Assembly: GCA_038380435.1 (NCBI GenBank)
Contig: JAWZYU010000011.1
Location: 83,180,501-83,244,500 of the forward strand
From: Ryuthela nishihirai
Taxonomy: Eukaryota > Arthropoda > Arachnida > Araneae > Heptathelidae
DNA: 64,000 bases
Direction: 5' to 3'
Part shown: positions 10,878-20,869 of the stretch, piece by piece
Layout of the letters: each line of letters opens with the position of its first letter
Numbering within the stretch: position 1 is the first letter of the stretch
Program-made: the position numbers and the translations under genes
The notes under the pieces: model-generated
What the model was told of the DNA's origin: nothing
What the model saw: the letters and a program-made list of their open reading frames with translations, nothing else
Database searches by the model: none

Positions 10878-11463
10878 TGTTACGACAGATGAACGAGCAA
10901 CAGTGACTTCATGACTTAACGTGACTTGAACCCTCGTGTGTGCTTCTGCGTGAGATTCAATTAACCAACGAATTGCAACTTAGAACAGTTCGGCAGAAAA
11001 TGAGAGAAATGTAATGCAGTAGTGCGTGGTATTGTGAAAGATGAAGAAGTTCATCTGAGTATTTACGCGTTAAGTGTATTAAAGTTGTGAGATCTGAAAA
11101 GGACGTTCAGATAGTTTGAGTCAGTGCGCGTTAAATGAAAACAAGAAGTATTTTTATTATGGTGCGTGCGCGGTTGATTATTTTGTGTTGTTAGTAAGAT
11201 AAACTTAGTGATCTATCACAAGATGAAGGTTTGTTTACGCCGGAAGTGGAGGAATTCAAGAGATACGACAGACAGTGAAGAGGTATTAATTTAGTAGAAC
11301 AGACAGACTGGTCTTGTATGCTCTGTAGAAAAAGTGTTATTGATTTATGTAAAATAGTAGTTAGTTTGCTTATAAGTTGTTTCATCCATACCATTGTAAT
11401 TTGTTGGAAAATACACTATTCGAAACTAACGCTCAGTGCTTATCCATATTTAAATTCGCAACA
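10878..11463 (+). repeat. 3' long terminal repeat
   Basis: Same ends as the 5' LTR (TGTTACGACAG, CGCAACA), 586 bp. The LINE-A ORF2 frame resumes directly after its last base. Confidence 0.85.
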
Positions 11464-14060
11464 ATAAATATAAATTATGTTATTGATGTCCTTGTTTTAA
11501 GTGAAACATGGATTAATGACTATGAAGTGGATAATTTTAAGATTTTTGGATATAACTGTTTTTTTAATGGGAGAGAATATAATAAATCAGGTGGTACCGT
11601 AATTTACGTTAAAAATAATTTATCAATGGACGAAAATAAACTCAGCCGAAAATTTAATACTACTGAGATTTTAGAGGTATATGATAAATGAAATAATTTA
11701 TGCTTCATTTCCATTTATTGGTCTCATAAATACACTGTAAAAGCTTTTTTAAATGAATTGGAATGTTATTTAGACAAGGTAAAAATATAAAAATGTATAT
11801 ATAACTGGTGATATGAATCTGGATCTGAATAGTAAGAATAATGAAGTTTACAGATATCTAAGTATAATGGCCACATATGGATTTATATCATATATAAACG
11901 AAATGACTGGGTTACATCAACAACATCTAGTTGCATTGATCATCTATTTGTTAGAAATGTTAATTCCATGTTAAAAAAAAAGTTCGCCATATACATGACT
12001 GAAATAACAGATTATTATCCACTTTTAATGAAAATAAAATCACAATAAATAAACAAAACAATACAAATAATAAAAACTTGCATGGCATCACTAGGATGAA
12101 TTATCTGAAACTGGAATATAAAATAAGGGACTACAAATTGGATAACGATATCTGTGATTGCAGAAACGTTAACTTGGTTTATCAAGAATTTATTAGTATG
12201 GTTTATACAGCTTTGCAGGATTGTACTTATTATATTGATGGTGTGAGAGATAAAATTAAAGCTAAAGGTATTAATGAAAAATGAATGAAAAACGATTACA
12301 TATGAAATTTTAAAAAGTATAAATAAAAAAAGTTATATAAAAAGCAAAATAGTATCCTTTAGTTATTGCTTATATGAATGAATATAAAGATTACAATAAA
12401 AACCTTAAAATAACTATTAAAAATGCAAAGAATTTATATTATAGGAATTTATTTACTAATTGTAACAATGATCGACGACGACAGTGGAAATTACTAAATG
12501 ACATAACAGGCACATCAACAGCACATAATATTTTTCCAAATAATAAAGAAACTAATTTTGTAGTGAATGAAATTCATATTCATAGTGAATGAATTTTTTA
12601 CAAATGTTAATAGTAACCGAGGTTTATCTGTATCTAGGCAATCGGAATCAAATTTTAGCTTATCTGATCAACAACCAGTCTTGTCTTCTATGTATTTTAT
12701 GAATACAGATGCGGGAGAAGTGTTGAATTTAATTTCAAATTTAGATACAAATAAAGCTGTAGGATACGATACCTTAAATGTAAAAATACTAAAAATAATA
12801 GCTAGATATAAATTACATTTATTAGTTTATATTATTAATTTATCAGTGGAAATAGGAATCTTTGTGGACGATTTGAAATTTTCTATAATTGAACCAATCT
12901 ATAAGGGAGGAAGCAGAGATGATTTTAATAATTATCGACCTATTGCAATTTTACCAATTTTCTCTAAAATCACTAAAAAATAGTTAAAAAAAGAGTGGTT
13001 AGTTATTTGGATAGCACTGAGTTTTTTGCAAAAAAACAGTTTGGTTTCCGTGAAAATTGCAGCACGTCTCATGCAGTAATAAAATTTAATGAATTGATTT
13101 TTAAGAGCATTAATAATAATAAAAAGATTATCGGGTTTTTTTAGACATCAGAAAAGCATTTGACTCTATTAATCATGAAATACTTTTACATAAGCTGAAA
13201 TTGTATGGTTTTCGTGGTATAGTCTATGATTGGTTTAAAAGTTTTATTGAGAATAGAAAGCGAATTGTGATTATTAACGGTTTTAGGAGTGAAACATTGT
13301 TGACTGTAAGTGGAGTCCCACAGGGTTCTCTGTTGGGTCTTTTACTTTTTCTGATATATATTATATATATCAATGATTTCTGTAAATTAAAAATTGCTGA
13401 AAAAATTATTTCTTTTGCGGATGATACATCCATAGTTTTTGATGCTGAAGACAATGAAGCATTACTTGGAAATATTAATAGTAGTTTAATAATTATTAAA
13501 AAATTTCTTACTAATAATGAACTAGAATTAAATATAAAAAACTAAGTATATATATTTAACATTAACTTCATTGCATACATTTGGAAATAACATAAAACTT
13601 CACGAATTGAGCTGTTTAAATACAGACTGCTGTAACTGTGATACTATCAAAGTGACTGATAGCTACAATTATCTAGGATTAATTATAGAATCTAATTTAA
13701 AATGGAAAAAACGTATTTATTCACTTTCTTCAAAACTAAGCAGAATATTATATAAAATTTACTACTTAAAACATTATGTTAATTATAATTTCCTACAGGA
13801 TATTTATTTCGCATTGGGTTCAGTCTACCTTAATTTATGGGATTTGTTGTTGGGGAGGAGAATATAAATCAAATTTATTGCCTTTAATTTATGTACAAAA
13901 TAAAATAGTTTGTAATCTTAATTATAATTATTTTGCTGGGATCACAATATTATACAATAAACACAATATATTGCCACTAAGGAAATTATATATATATACA
14001 TTTCAACTATCTTTTTGTATAAAAATCAAGATTTAATTCCGATTAGAATTCCTAATTTAA
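11464..14060 (+). pseudogene. LINE-A ORF2 remainder: endonuclease and reverse transcriptase, decayed
   Basis: Readable in pieces: endonuclease strands (VLVLSETWI; SGGTVIYVKNN), then RT text at 12567-12983 (GYDTLNVKILK; YRPIAILPIFSKI), 13201-13545 (SGVPQGSLLGLLLF; the catalytic FADDT at about 13414-13428) and 13571-13867 (NYLGLIIESNLKW). Several frameshifts and stops separate them. An intact ORF2 would nick target DNA and copy element RNA at the nick. The catalytic FADD survives, but the gene cannot be translated as a unit. Confidence 0.8.
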
Positions 14061-14275
14061 ACTCCAGAGTTTTGGGTTTACAATTTTATATAGAAAAAAC
14101 GAAAAAGGAAATTTTTCATAAATTTTTTTATTTTATTGTACCAGTTTTTTAATTCACTGGAATATACAATAAGAAACGAAAAATGTTTTACAACTTTTAA
14201 GAATTGTTTGTGGCATATTTGTCAAAGTTAGACAACATTGAATGTAAGTTTACTGTAATTAAATAATATTTTGTT

Positions 14276-14500
14276 AAGCCGTCCCATGGCCGAGTGGTTA
14301 GCGCGCTTGGCTATTGATCTAAGGGACCTGGGTTCGAGCCCCGGATAAGGCATGGTTGTATGTGTTGTTTTTCTGCTGAGGTCCTGCCATCCTCTCAGAG
14401 CTTCTACTTTGGCACATAAACTGACAGGCTCCTGTCAGACCTCTGTGGCAAGCAGCTGCTTGAGGGGGTATTTATTTATTTATTTATTTATTTTAGCATT
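14276..14500 (+). mobile_element. tRNA-derived SINE (SINE-3)
   Basis: The head reads like a tRNA: A-box-like ggccgagtggttagcgcg and B-box ggttcgagccccg, in gtcccatggccgag to aggcatgg. The body continues to a tattt-repeat tail at about 14468-14494. It sits in LINE-A 3' untranslated sequence. The fold is not a clean functional tRNA, since the acceptor pairing is poor, so I call it a SINE. Confidence 0.65.
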
Positions 14501-14954
14501 TATATAAGAACTGATATTTGGTAAAACTACATACCCACACCACCTGTGATAGTTAATTTTTTTTGCTTTTTATTTTTTTATTTACTTTATTTTCTTTAAT
14601 AAATGAATTAATTTTTTCATAACCTGGAAGAGCTTATTGATTATTGACTTATTGATTGTTTTACTTAGTTTTATGCTTTTATTGTTTCTCTGTTCTTTGT
14701 AAAGTGTTGTATTGATAATGTATTTGACAACGCATTGTGCATTGTGTGTTTATTGTCCTCGTGTATTTATGCTACAATAAATTTGAATTTGAATTTGAAA
14801 TTATTCTTCCATTGACAAAATGGGATTAGGCGGTCATAATTCAAAAATCACTGAGTGTGCAATATGTGGTAAAGTTTCATGTCAGCAAACACATAGACAT
14901 TTATAACATGGAACTTAAAATATTTATATTAGAATCAGAGTTTGAATTGTAAAA

Positions 14955-15356
14955 TGAAGCACAGAGATCTCTGTTGCATTAAAAAAATTCAATATTATTG
15001 AGCCAAGTTTTGAAACTTTTACCTCTGAAGAATAAGTTCCCAGTGACCTCTGTTACAATAAAGAATGATTTACAACAAGTTTCCCTGAGGAATAGATTCC
15101 CAGAGTCCTCTGTTACAGTTAAGCAATGCAATATCATTGAGACAAGTTTTACAACTATTGCCTGTCAGGAATAAGACGAGATATGATTGAGCCATATTTC
15201 GAAAATCTTTTCTCTGAGGAATAAGATCCCAGAGATTTCTGTTACAGTAGAGCAATGCAATATCATTGAGAGATGTTTTGCAACCATTACCTCTGAGGAA
15301 TAAGGTCCCTGAGACATGTGTTACAGTAAAGAAGTTCGATAACTCTGAGCCATATA
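14955..15356. repeat. Tandem repeat, about 100-bp unit
   Basis: Four to five diverged head-to-tail copies share ctctgaggaataag, then cccagagacctctgttacag, then gcaatgcaatatcattgag. One copy is truncated. No coding sense is visible. Confidence 0.75.
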
Positions 15357-15365
15357 CTGCAAAAA

Positions 15366-15640
15366 AAAACGGTGTAAAATTATACCAGTTTATGATGGCA
15401 GCTAGGTTACCACCATTTTATGGTGTAACATAACACCATAAAGTTACACCAGAGAAAGTGTAACGTTACACCTGAAAGAAGTGCAAGGTAACACCAGAAT
15501 CTAGTGCAAAGTTACACTAGAGTTATGTGTTACAAAGTTACACTAGAGTTAATGTTTCACACATTACACCAGAAATAGGTGTAAGGTAACACTACATTCC
15601 AGTGTAACGTTACACCACGTTCTGGTGTAAGGTATATAAA
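15366..15640. repeat. Array of GTGTAAC/GTTACAC palindromic motifs
   Basis: GGTGTAA and TTACACC words occur in both orientations every ~15-40 bp, several as near-palindromes (gtgtaacgttacacc at about 15460 and 15602; tggtgtaacataacacca near 15420). The array directly abuts the tandem repeat before it and the foldback element after it. Origin unknown. Confidence 0.75.
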
Positions 15641-15692
15641 TTGCAACCCTTAAAAGTTGTTTGCTGCCATTTAGCAGCAAGGAAGGACATTA

Positions 15693-16147
15693 TACAATGT
15701 GATTTAAAACTCTTGGGCCAAACTTTAAGGGATGATAGAACACACCTAAACAAGCACTTTACTTCATACAATGCATGTTCGGAACTCAAGCGGTGAAGCG
15801 CTAGAGGGCGCTTTCCAGCGAACACTTATAAGCGCTGGTTTTCGCACTCATCGTCATTTCTACTGTGGATTGCAGAACGGATGGCTTCCCTCGCATCACC
15901 ATCCACAGCTCCGTACGTGAAATGCATGTCCGCCTTCTCCTGATTTGTGAAACAATCCATCTGTTCAGCAATCCATGGTAGAAATGACGACGAGTGCGAA
16001 AACCAGCGCTTATAAGTGTTCACTGGAAAGCTCCCTCTAGCGCTCACCGCTTGAGTTCCGACCATGCATTGTAGGACGAAAAGTGCTTATTTAGGTGTGT
16101 TCTATCACCTCTTTAAGTTTGGCTCAAGAGTTTTGAATCACCCTGTA
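15693..16147. mobile_element. Foldback MITE with about 185-bp terminal inverted repeats
   Basis: The left arm (tacaatgtgatttaaaactc onward) and the right arm (ending gagttttgaatcaccctgta) are inverted copies through gcgctagagggcgctttcca and aagcgctggttttcgcactc to near 15880 and 15960. About 80-100 bp of unique DNA separates them. Both ends carry TA, consistent with a TA target. No transposase. Confidence 0.8.
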
Positions 16148-17158
16148 TTTTAAAAATATCACAATATTTTTATGAGATAGCAAAAATTATATTTTTTGTT
16201 TTTTTTTTTGCCGGAAAAAAATCAAGACTGTAAACACCTACAATCAAGGATGTAACACAGACATATTATACAATATCCTTTAATGAAATACACAAATTAC
16301 AGTACAGAAATTTATAACGTAAACCACTCTACTAACTCAGTTAACTGATTTAATCTCTTTAACAAACAATGTCATTTTTCACAATTTCCGCAGCAGTCAA
16401 ATTGTGTTTTCAAATGGAATTTTCTTGTGAAATATATACCAGGAGAAAATGTTTCAATTTCGCAAAACAATTAATGCTATGGTAGAAAGCTCTTTGTAAA
16501 AAGGAATTGATATTAGTTATTTAGTGAAGCTGTATTTTTCATTCATATACAAAACTTATTTTTTTACATATTCATGTATCCGTGTTACAGTCATCAAAAC
16601 TATAAATCTGTAAATTTGTTTTCTTTGTTGTTGTTTCATTAATAAAAAAAAATTTTCTTCGACATTGCAGATATTTTCTCTTCAACAATTTTTTTGTTGC
16701 ACCTTTGGTTTAGGAGCTTAGCACACTAATTTTATAGTAATTTATTTCCCAAACTGATTCTTATTTACTAAGCAAATATCAACCAATCCATATCAGGCAA
16801 GGATTGATAAAAATATTCAGGTTCAAAGAGGTGATTGGAACGACATTCAGATATATAATTTTTACCTGCTTTAATGATATTTTAAAGAAATATTCTTGCA
16901 AAATACTTAAAGTATATATATTTGCTATTACTCCGCCTTCATTCCAATTATTAAAATTCTTATAATAGAATTCTTATTATATTAATCGCATTCAAATATA
17001 ACTTGTAATATATTATTAGTAAGAGTGGTAGTAAAAAATTAATTTGTTCTTTGTAAAAAATTAAATTTGATGAGGGGAAAAAATCTGCAAATTTGTTTGA
17101 TGTGCCAAAAAAAATGGTAGTGAAAGGTAATTCAGTAGTAAAGAATTACAGGATGTGT
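16148..17158. other. AT-rich DNA, nothing recognised
   Basis: No readable frame of note, no RNA gene and no repeat similarity that I could detect. Confidence 0.3.
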
Positions 17159-17166
17159 CCTGCAGA

Positions 17167-17522
17167 CAGGGCAGGACTTTGACCTTCTGAGGGCCTAAGC
17201 TATGAGAAGCTTACGAGGTCCTAAGCTAAATAAGTTTAAGTGGAGCCAAAATTTCGAAAATCGAAATAAGTTATACACTTATTATTCTGACTGAAGAAAA
17301 CATTAAAAACTAAACATGAAATTGATGTGATGAACACGTTATACTGGCATTGGTATACAATAATGACTATGTAAACCTGAGATGAACAGTTTTGCACAAT
17401 AGATATTTTTTGAGTTTAAAAAAGTTCGTGACAGTAAACTTCAAACTTAAATTTTTGGGGCCCATTATAATCATGAGGTCCTAAGCTTGAGCTTAGTTAG
17501 CTTATGCGTAAGTCCGTCCCTG
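17167..17522. mobile_element. hAT-like MITE, 356 bp
   Basis: Begins CAGGGCAGGACTT and ends AAGTCCGTCCCTG, imperfect inverted ends starting CAGGG. Related words (aggtcctaagct) recur inverted inside. The 8-bp flanks are cctgcaga and ccagtaga (6 of 8 identical), the duplication length of hAT elements. Confidence 0.6.
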
Positions 17523-17559
17523 CCAGTAGACATGGAACTAATGAAATTAATATAGCTGA

Positions 17560-17650
17560 AAAAATTGGCTTTGCCGTGATTGGGATTCGAACCTACGTCT
17601 TCTGGAAAGATGCCAGTTATGCTACCACTACATCATCAATGGCTAACGTT
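17560..17650 (-). mobile_element. tRNA-like SINE head
   Basis: On the minus strand gatgatgtagtggtagcata (A-box-like) and taggttcgaatcccaatcac (B-box) are spaced as in a tRNA. Pairing outside these boxes is poor, so a decayed SINE or tRNA pseudogene is more likely than a functional tRNA. Confidence 0.5.
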
Positions 17651-17659
17651 TATTCAGCT

Positions 17660-18100
17660 GGTGTTACATAAAAACTTTCCGGATTTTTTATTTGATTCGC
17701 ACAGTGTCGCCATTTATTCAGTAGGTGGACAACTGTGTTGTCACATAGAGCTGTATTAAATATTTGTCACTCATGCTCATGGCGTTAAATCAGTAATTCA
17801 GTAGTAAAGATTGACTTAGTACGGCTTCATAAAAAGGAAGGGTGGGGAGGTTGTTAAGTACCTTGTTCTTAACCAAAGTGTTTAGGTTTACATAAAAAAG
17901 CAGTTTTAGCTGATACATTGCAGGAAATAATATGCTCGCGAGCTTTAGATTTATTTTTATTGTCGTAACAGTAGTCCCTTTATTTCATATCTTTATAATT
18001 TTAAAAGAGAAAACTGTTTAGCAAGACTTTACAAGCATTAGGTAATATATAATTGAACATCACAATTTCAAAGACATACTTTGATCGTGTCCTGTGCATA
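17660..18100. other. No recognisable feature
   Basis: AT-rich DNA between the tRNA-like sequence and the minus-strand LINE-B copy; nothing supportable seen. Confidence 0.3.
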
Positions 18101-18565
18101 TCATCATCATCATCATCCTCAATCAGCCATGGGCTACGGAGGACTAACCAGATCTCCAATTTAGTTCTCCAAGCATATCTGTCCTGAGGTATATTTGCTG
18201 CATTTCGCCACTGCACACCAATTAAAACAAGGTCCTGTTTGACATTGTCTATCCACTACCATAACTAACCCTATAAAGGACCGAATTATTATACAGTCTA
18301 ATTTTAGTCTATACGTGTATACGACAATTTTTCCACACTCTCCATAGATTCCAAAAAGTTCCAGAGAAAAGACCTATTTTCCTATTTATCTTATGCTGCA
18401 CATCACCAATATCTGTTACATAGGTCCCAAGATAATTGAACTGAGACACTTGCTCAAGGGTGCAACCATTCAGAGCGACTGAAGCACCACCTGCCTGACC
18501 AATTTTCATCACTTTAGTTTTATCTCTGTTTATCACCAAAGCAACTCTATTACCAGTCTCATCAA

Positions 18566-18960
18566 TCAATCAAAATGGGGCGGGGGTGGCTCAGTCGGTA
18601 GCGCGCCACGCTCGTAATCTGTAGTTCCCAGGTTCGAGTCCCAGCTGGGTCAGCGTTGAGATTTATCTCCGCAAAATTCCCCGCCCTGCCCACGGTCAGT
18701 AGGGGACACCGATGGGCTTGGAAAGGCCGCCGTCCGTCGGATGGGACGTTAAGCCGTGGCCCCGTGTGCGGGAGAGCCATACCCTGTGCACGTTAAAGAA
18801 CACGCTGGATGGCCTTGACGGGAGGCTACCATCTGTCTCCCAATAGCTGTTCCAGTGGGTCCCCTCCCCCAACCTTCTCTGAGCCTTCGGGGTCCATGTG
18901 ACCTGGCCATTTAGCCCATGGTGTGCAAAAAAGTGCCGCTCAGAGGTAAAACAACCCAAC
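18566..18960 (+). mobile_element. SINE-1, full-length tRNA-derived SINE
   Basis: tRNA-like head with A box tggctcagtcggtagcgcgc and B box ggttcgagtcccag, then a body containing gatgggacgttaagccg and gtgcacgttaaagaacacgc, resembling the conserved core of widespread metazoan SINEs, and the end cagaggtaaaacaaccc. It is flanked by exact 13-bp copies of ccagtctcatcaa at 18553-18565 and 18961-18973, so it inserted by target-primed reverse transcription into LINE-B. Confidence 0.9.
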
Positions 18961-18973
18961 CCAGTCTCATCAA

Positions 18974-20805
18974 CAGACCTAACGAAAGAATTCATCGCAT
19001 CAACTTCATTAGCCAACAAGGCCAAATCATCAGCATAATCTAAATCAGAAATTTTCGTATCTCTAGACCATTTAAGACCAAAATATTTCTCTTGCAAAAA
19101 AATTTCGCATAACATAATCAATAACCAAAGAAAGAGAAAAGGAGACAAAATGCACCCTTGTCGAACACCAGAAGTGATGCTGAACCAATTGCTACAAGTC
19201 TTACCAACTCCAACACACGACTCAGTGTTATTATAGAGAGCTTTCATCATATTAACTAACTTGTCTGGTATGCCATAAGATCTCACAATCAGCCACAAAT
19301 TATGACGATCAACAGAGCCGAAAGCCTTTTTGAAATCAATAAAGTTAACAACCAAAGGTTTTTCAAATTCTAAACATTTCTGAAGAATCTGCCTGAGTGA
19401 AAATATCTGATCCACACATCCCCTACCACTTCTGATTCCACATTGCTTATCACGCAATTACCTGTCAACCAGATTCTTAATTCTATTAAGCACAATCATT
19501 CAAAGAAATTTACCTGGAACAGAAAGTAGGCTGATATCCCTATATTTATCACAAGAACTGCGATCACCTTTTTTGAAAATAGGGATAACAATAGCTCTGG
19601 TAAAATCCTTAGGAACCATGCCTTTATCATAAAAAATATTCAGAATTTCAGTCATCCATGTGGTACCCGAAATATTCCCAGCTATAAGCATTTCCGTAGT
19701 AATTTCATCTACCCCTGGGGATTTATGTAGTTTAAGTTTAGCAATGCTTAACTAACTTCAGACTGTGTTAGGGCCAACATTAAAGCCAGCGATGCATCTA
19801 TCATCATTGCAAACAATGGGAGTAGATTTAACCACATTGTTTAGAACATCACTGAAATGCTCAGCCCACCTAGCCATGACAGAATCCTCCCCTTCTATAA
19901 CCTTACCTTGTTTATCCTTCAATCCTTGTATACCTGTCCGTTTTCTACCACACAAAACATTAACTATCTGGTACAGCTCTCTGCTGTTGTGCTGTCTCTG
20001 CTTTGATAACCAAGCCAAAGATTCTTATCAGCAGCTATAAATCTTTTACACGTTTATTAAGTTCACTGTAATGCTTTCTATTAGGATTTGTACAGTATGG
20101 ACTAAAAACATTCCTGCAGTTCTTTTTTTCTGAAATAAGCTCAAGTGCCTTAGCATTCAAATAATTCTATCTCCTCTGCTCCTTTTTTCCTAAAAGAGTA
20201 CTGTTAGTTTTCAAAAAAGCCTGTTTAAAACGGTCCCATTCTTCCACAACTTCAGTAGTAAAACCATGACTGTGATAATGACCAAGTAACCTATCATGGT
20301 AAGCTTTAGCTATAACTGGGTTTTTCAGAGCTTCAGAATTATAGATGAAATTATTAACCCTAGCACAACACTTTTAAAGTTTAAGTTGCAAGACACTTTT
20401 AAAAAGGTAATGGTCAGATCCAATTTCAGCTCCCCTATATGACCTAGTATTCCTTACAGAACTAGCCCATTTGCTGTTAATTAATATATCAATCATATTC
20501 TTATGCAGCCCATCAGGTGAAACCCATGTGTACATATGTATGTCGCGGTATTTGTAATAAGTGTTAGTTATTCTGAAACCACTGAGTTTACTTACCTGTA
20601 GGAGACGTTGCCCATTGCCATTGCAGCTACCAATACCCAAAGGGACTATTACTCCTCCCCAAATGTCAGAGTCAGTACGAACTTTGGCATTGAAGTCACC
20701 TAGAACAAGGGTAATATCTCCTTTTTTGACAGAATTCAAAATATCCTGAAGTTGTCTATAAAACCTACCCTTCTCATCCTCAGTGGGGGGCATAACAGAT
20801 AACAT
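18974..20805 (-). pseudogene. LINE-B copy 1 ORF2: endonuclease end and reverse transcriptase
   Basis: Fragments in order on the minus strand: 20374-20805 endonuclease (LVLGDFNAKV; GSDHYLFKSVLQL), 19758-20018 linker, 19500-19691 RT start (FTRAIVIPIFKKGDRSSCD), 18974-19457 RT core (FIDFKKAFGSVDRHNLW; SGVRQGCILSPFLF; catalytic YADD in LDYADDLALL). Stops and frameshifts separate them. A stop just before MRDKQCGIRSGRG is shared with copy 2. Family role: target-primed reverse transcription. Confidence 0.8.
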
Positions 20806-20869
20806 TCAAGTTGGTCTGCCATACAACAAGTAGCACTTGTCTTATGGTAATATTATATATATTATATAT

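Larger units (their letters stand above)
9047..10906 (+). pseudogene. Zinc-finger-type reading frame fused to a Gypsy integrase tail
   Basis: One frame of about 620 codons is interrupted by a single TAG at 10211-10213. Residues 1-388 are low-complexity, Ser/Asn/Lys/Glu-rich and unrecognised. Immediately after the TAG (10214-10363) comes C2H2 zinc-finger text: [11 protein letters not shown] linker, then [20 protein letters not shown] with a terminal FH pair. The first finger's first cysteine position is a tyrosine. From about 10530 the frame is a Gypsy integrase C-terminal domain. The zinc-finger part looks like host transcription-factor sequence captured by the element, because Gypsy pol has no such domain. 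It ends inside the right LTR. Confidence 0.6.
7176..11463 (+). mobile_element. Non-autonomous Gypsy-derived LTR retrotransposon carrying a zinc-finger fragment
   Basis: Two near-identical LTRs (590 and 586 bp) bound a 3.1-kb interior. Both begin TGTTACGACAG and end CGCAACA. A primer-binding-site candidate follows the left LTR and a purine tract precedes the right one. The interior has a coiled-coil gag-like frame, a degenerate zinc knuckle, a long unknown frame leading into a C2H2 zinc-finger segment, and only the C-terminal tail of a Gypsy integrase. Protease, RT, RNase H and the integrase core are absent, so it needs enzymes in trans. I could not find an exact target-site duplication (flanks tatgt and ataaa). 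Confidence 0.8.
5990..14800 (+). mobile_element. LINE-A, CR1/Jockey-superfamily non-LTR element, interrupted
   Basis: ORF1 (PHD finger, coiled coil, FP-like domain) is followed by ORF2 (endonuclease start, then reverse transcriptase) and a 3' end made of ttgaa-type short repeats (ataaatttgaatttgaattt at about 14778). An LTR retrotransposon occupies 7176-11463, and ORF2 resumes right after it. A tRNA-derived SINE sits in the 3' untranslated part near 14276-14500. The many stops show it is dead. The 5' limit is not defined; I place it just before ORF1. The clade is inferred from ORF1 type and tail. Confidence 0.7.
18104..20850 (-). mobile_element. LINE-B copy 1 (RTE-like), 3' part, minus strand
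   Basis: Read on the minus strand this matches the 21.8-24.45 kb LINE-B copy from within the endonuclease region to the 3' (gat)n tail, which here is the tcatcatcatcatcatcctc run at 18104. An internal deletion near 18245 removes part of the region before the tail, and SINE-1 occupies 18566-18960. Its 5' part appears to be the separate minus-strand block at 24533-25425; the plus-strand copy lies between. Confidence 0.75.

Noticed and set aside
7166..11475. Target-site duplication for the LTR element
   Set aside because: ttatgt words occur near both ends, but the bases touching the LTRs (tatgt and ataaa) do not match, so I do not claim one.
14281..14353. Functional tRNA gene
   Set aside because: A and B boxes are good but acceptor pairing is poor and a SINE body with a short-repeat tail follows.
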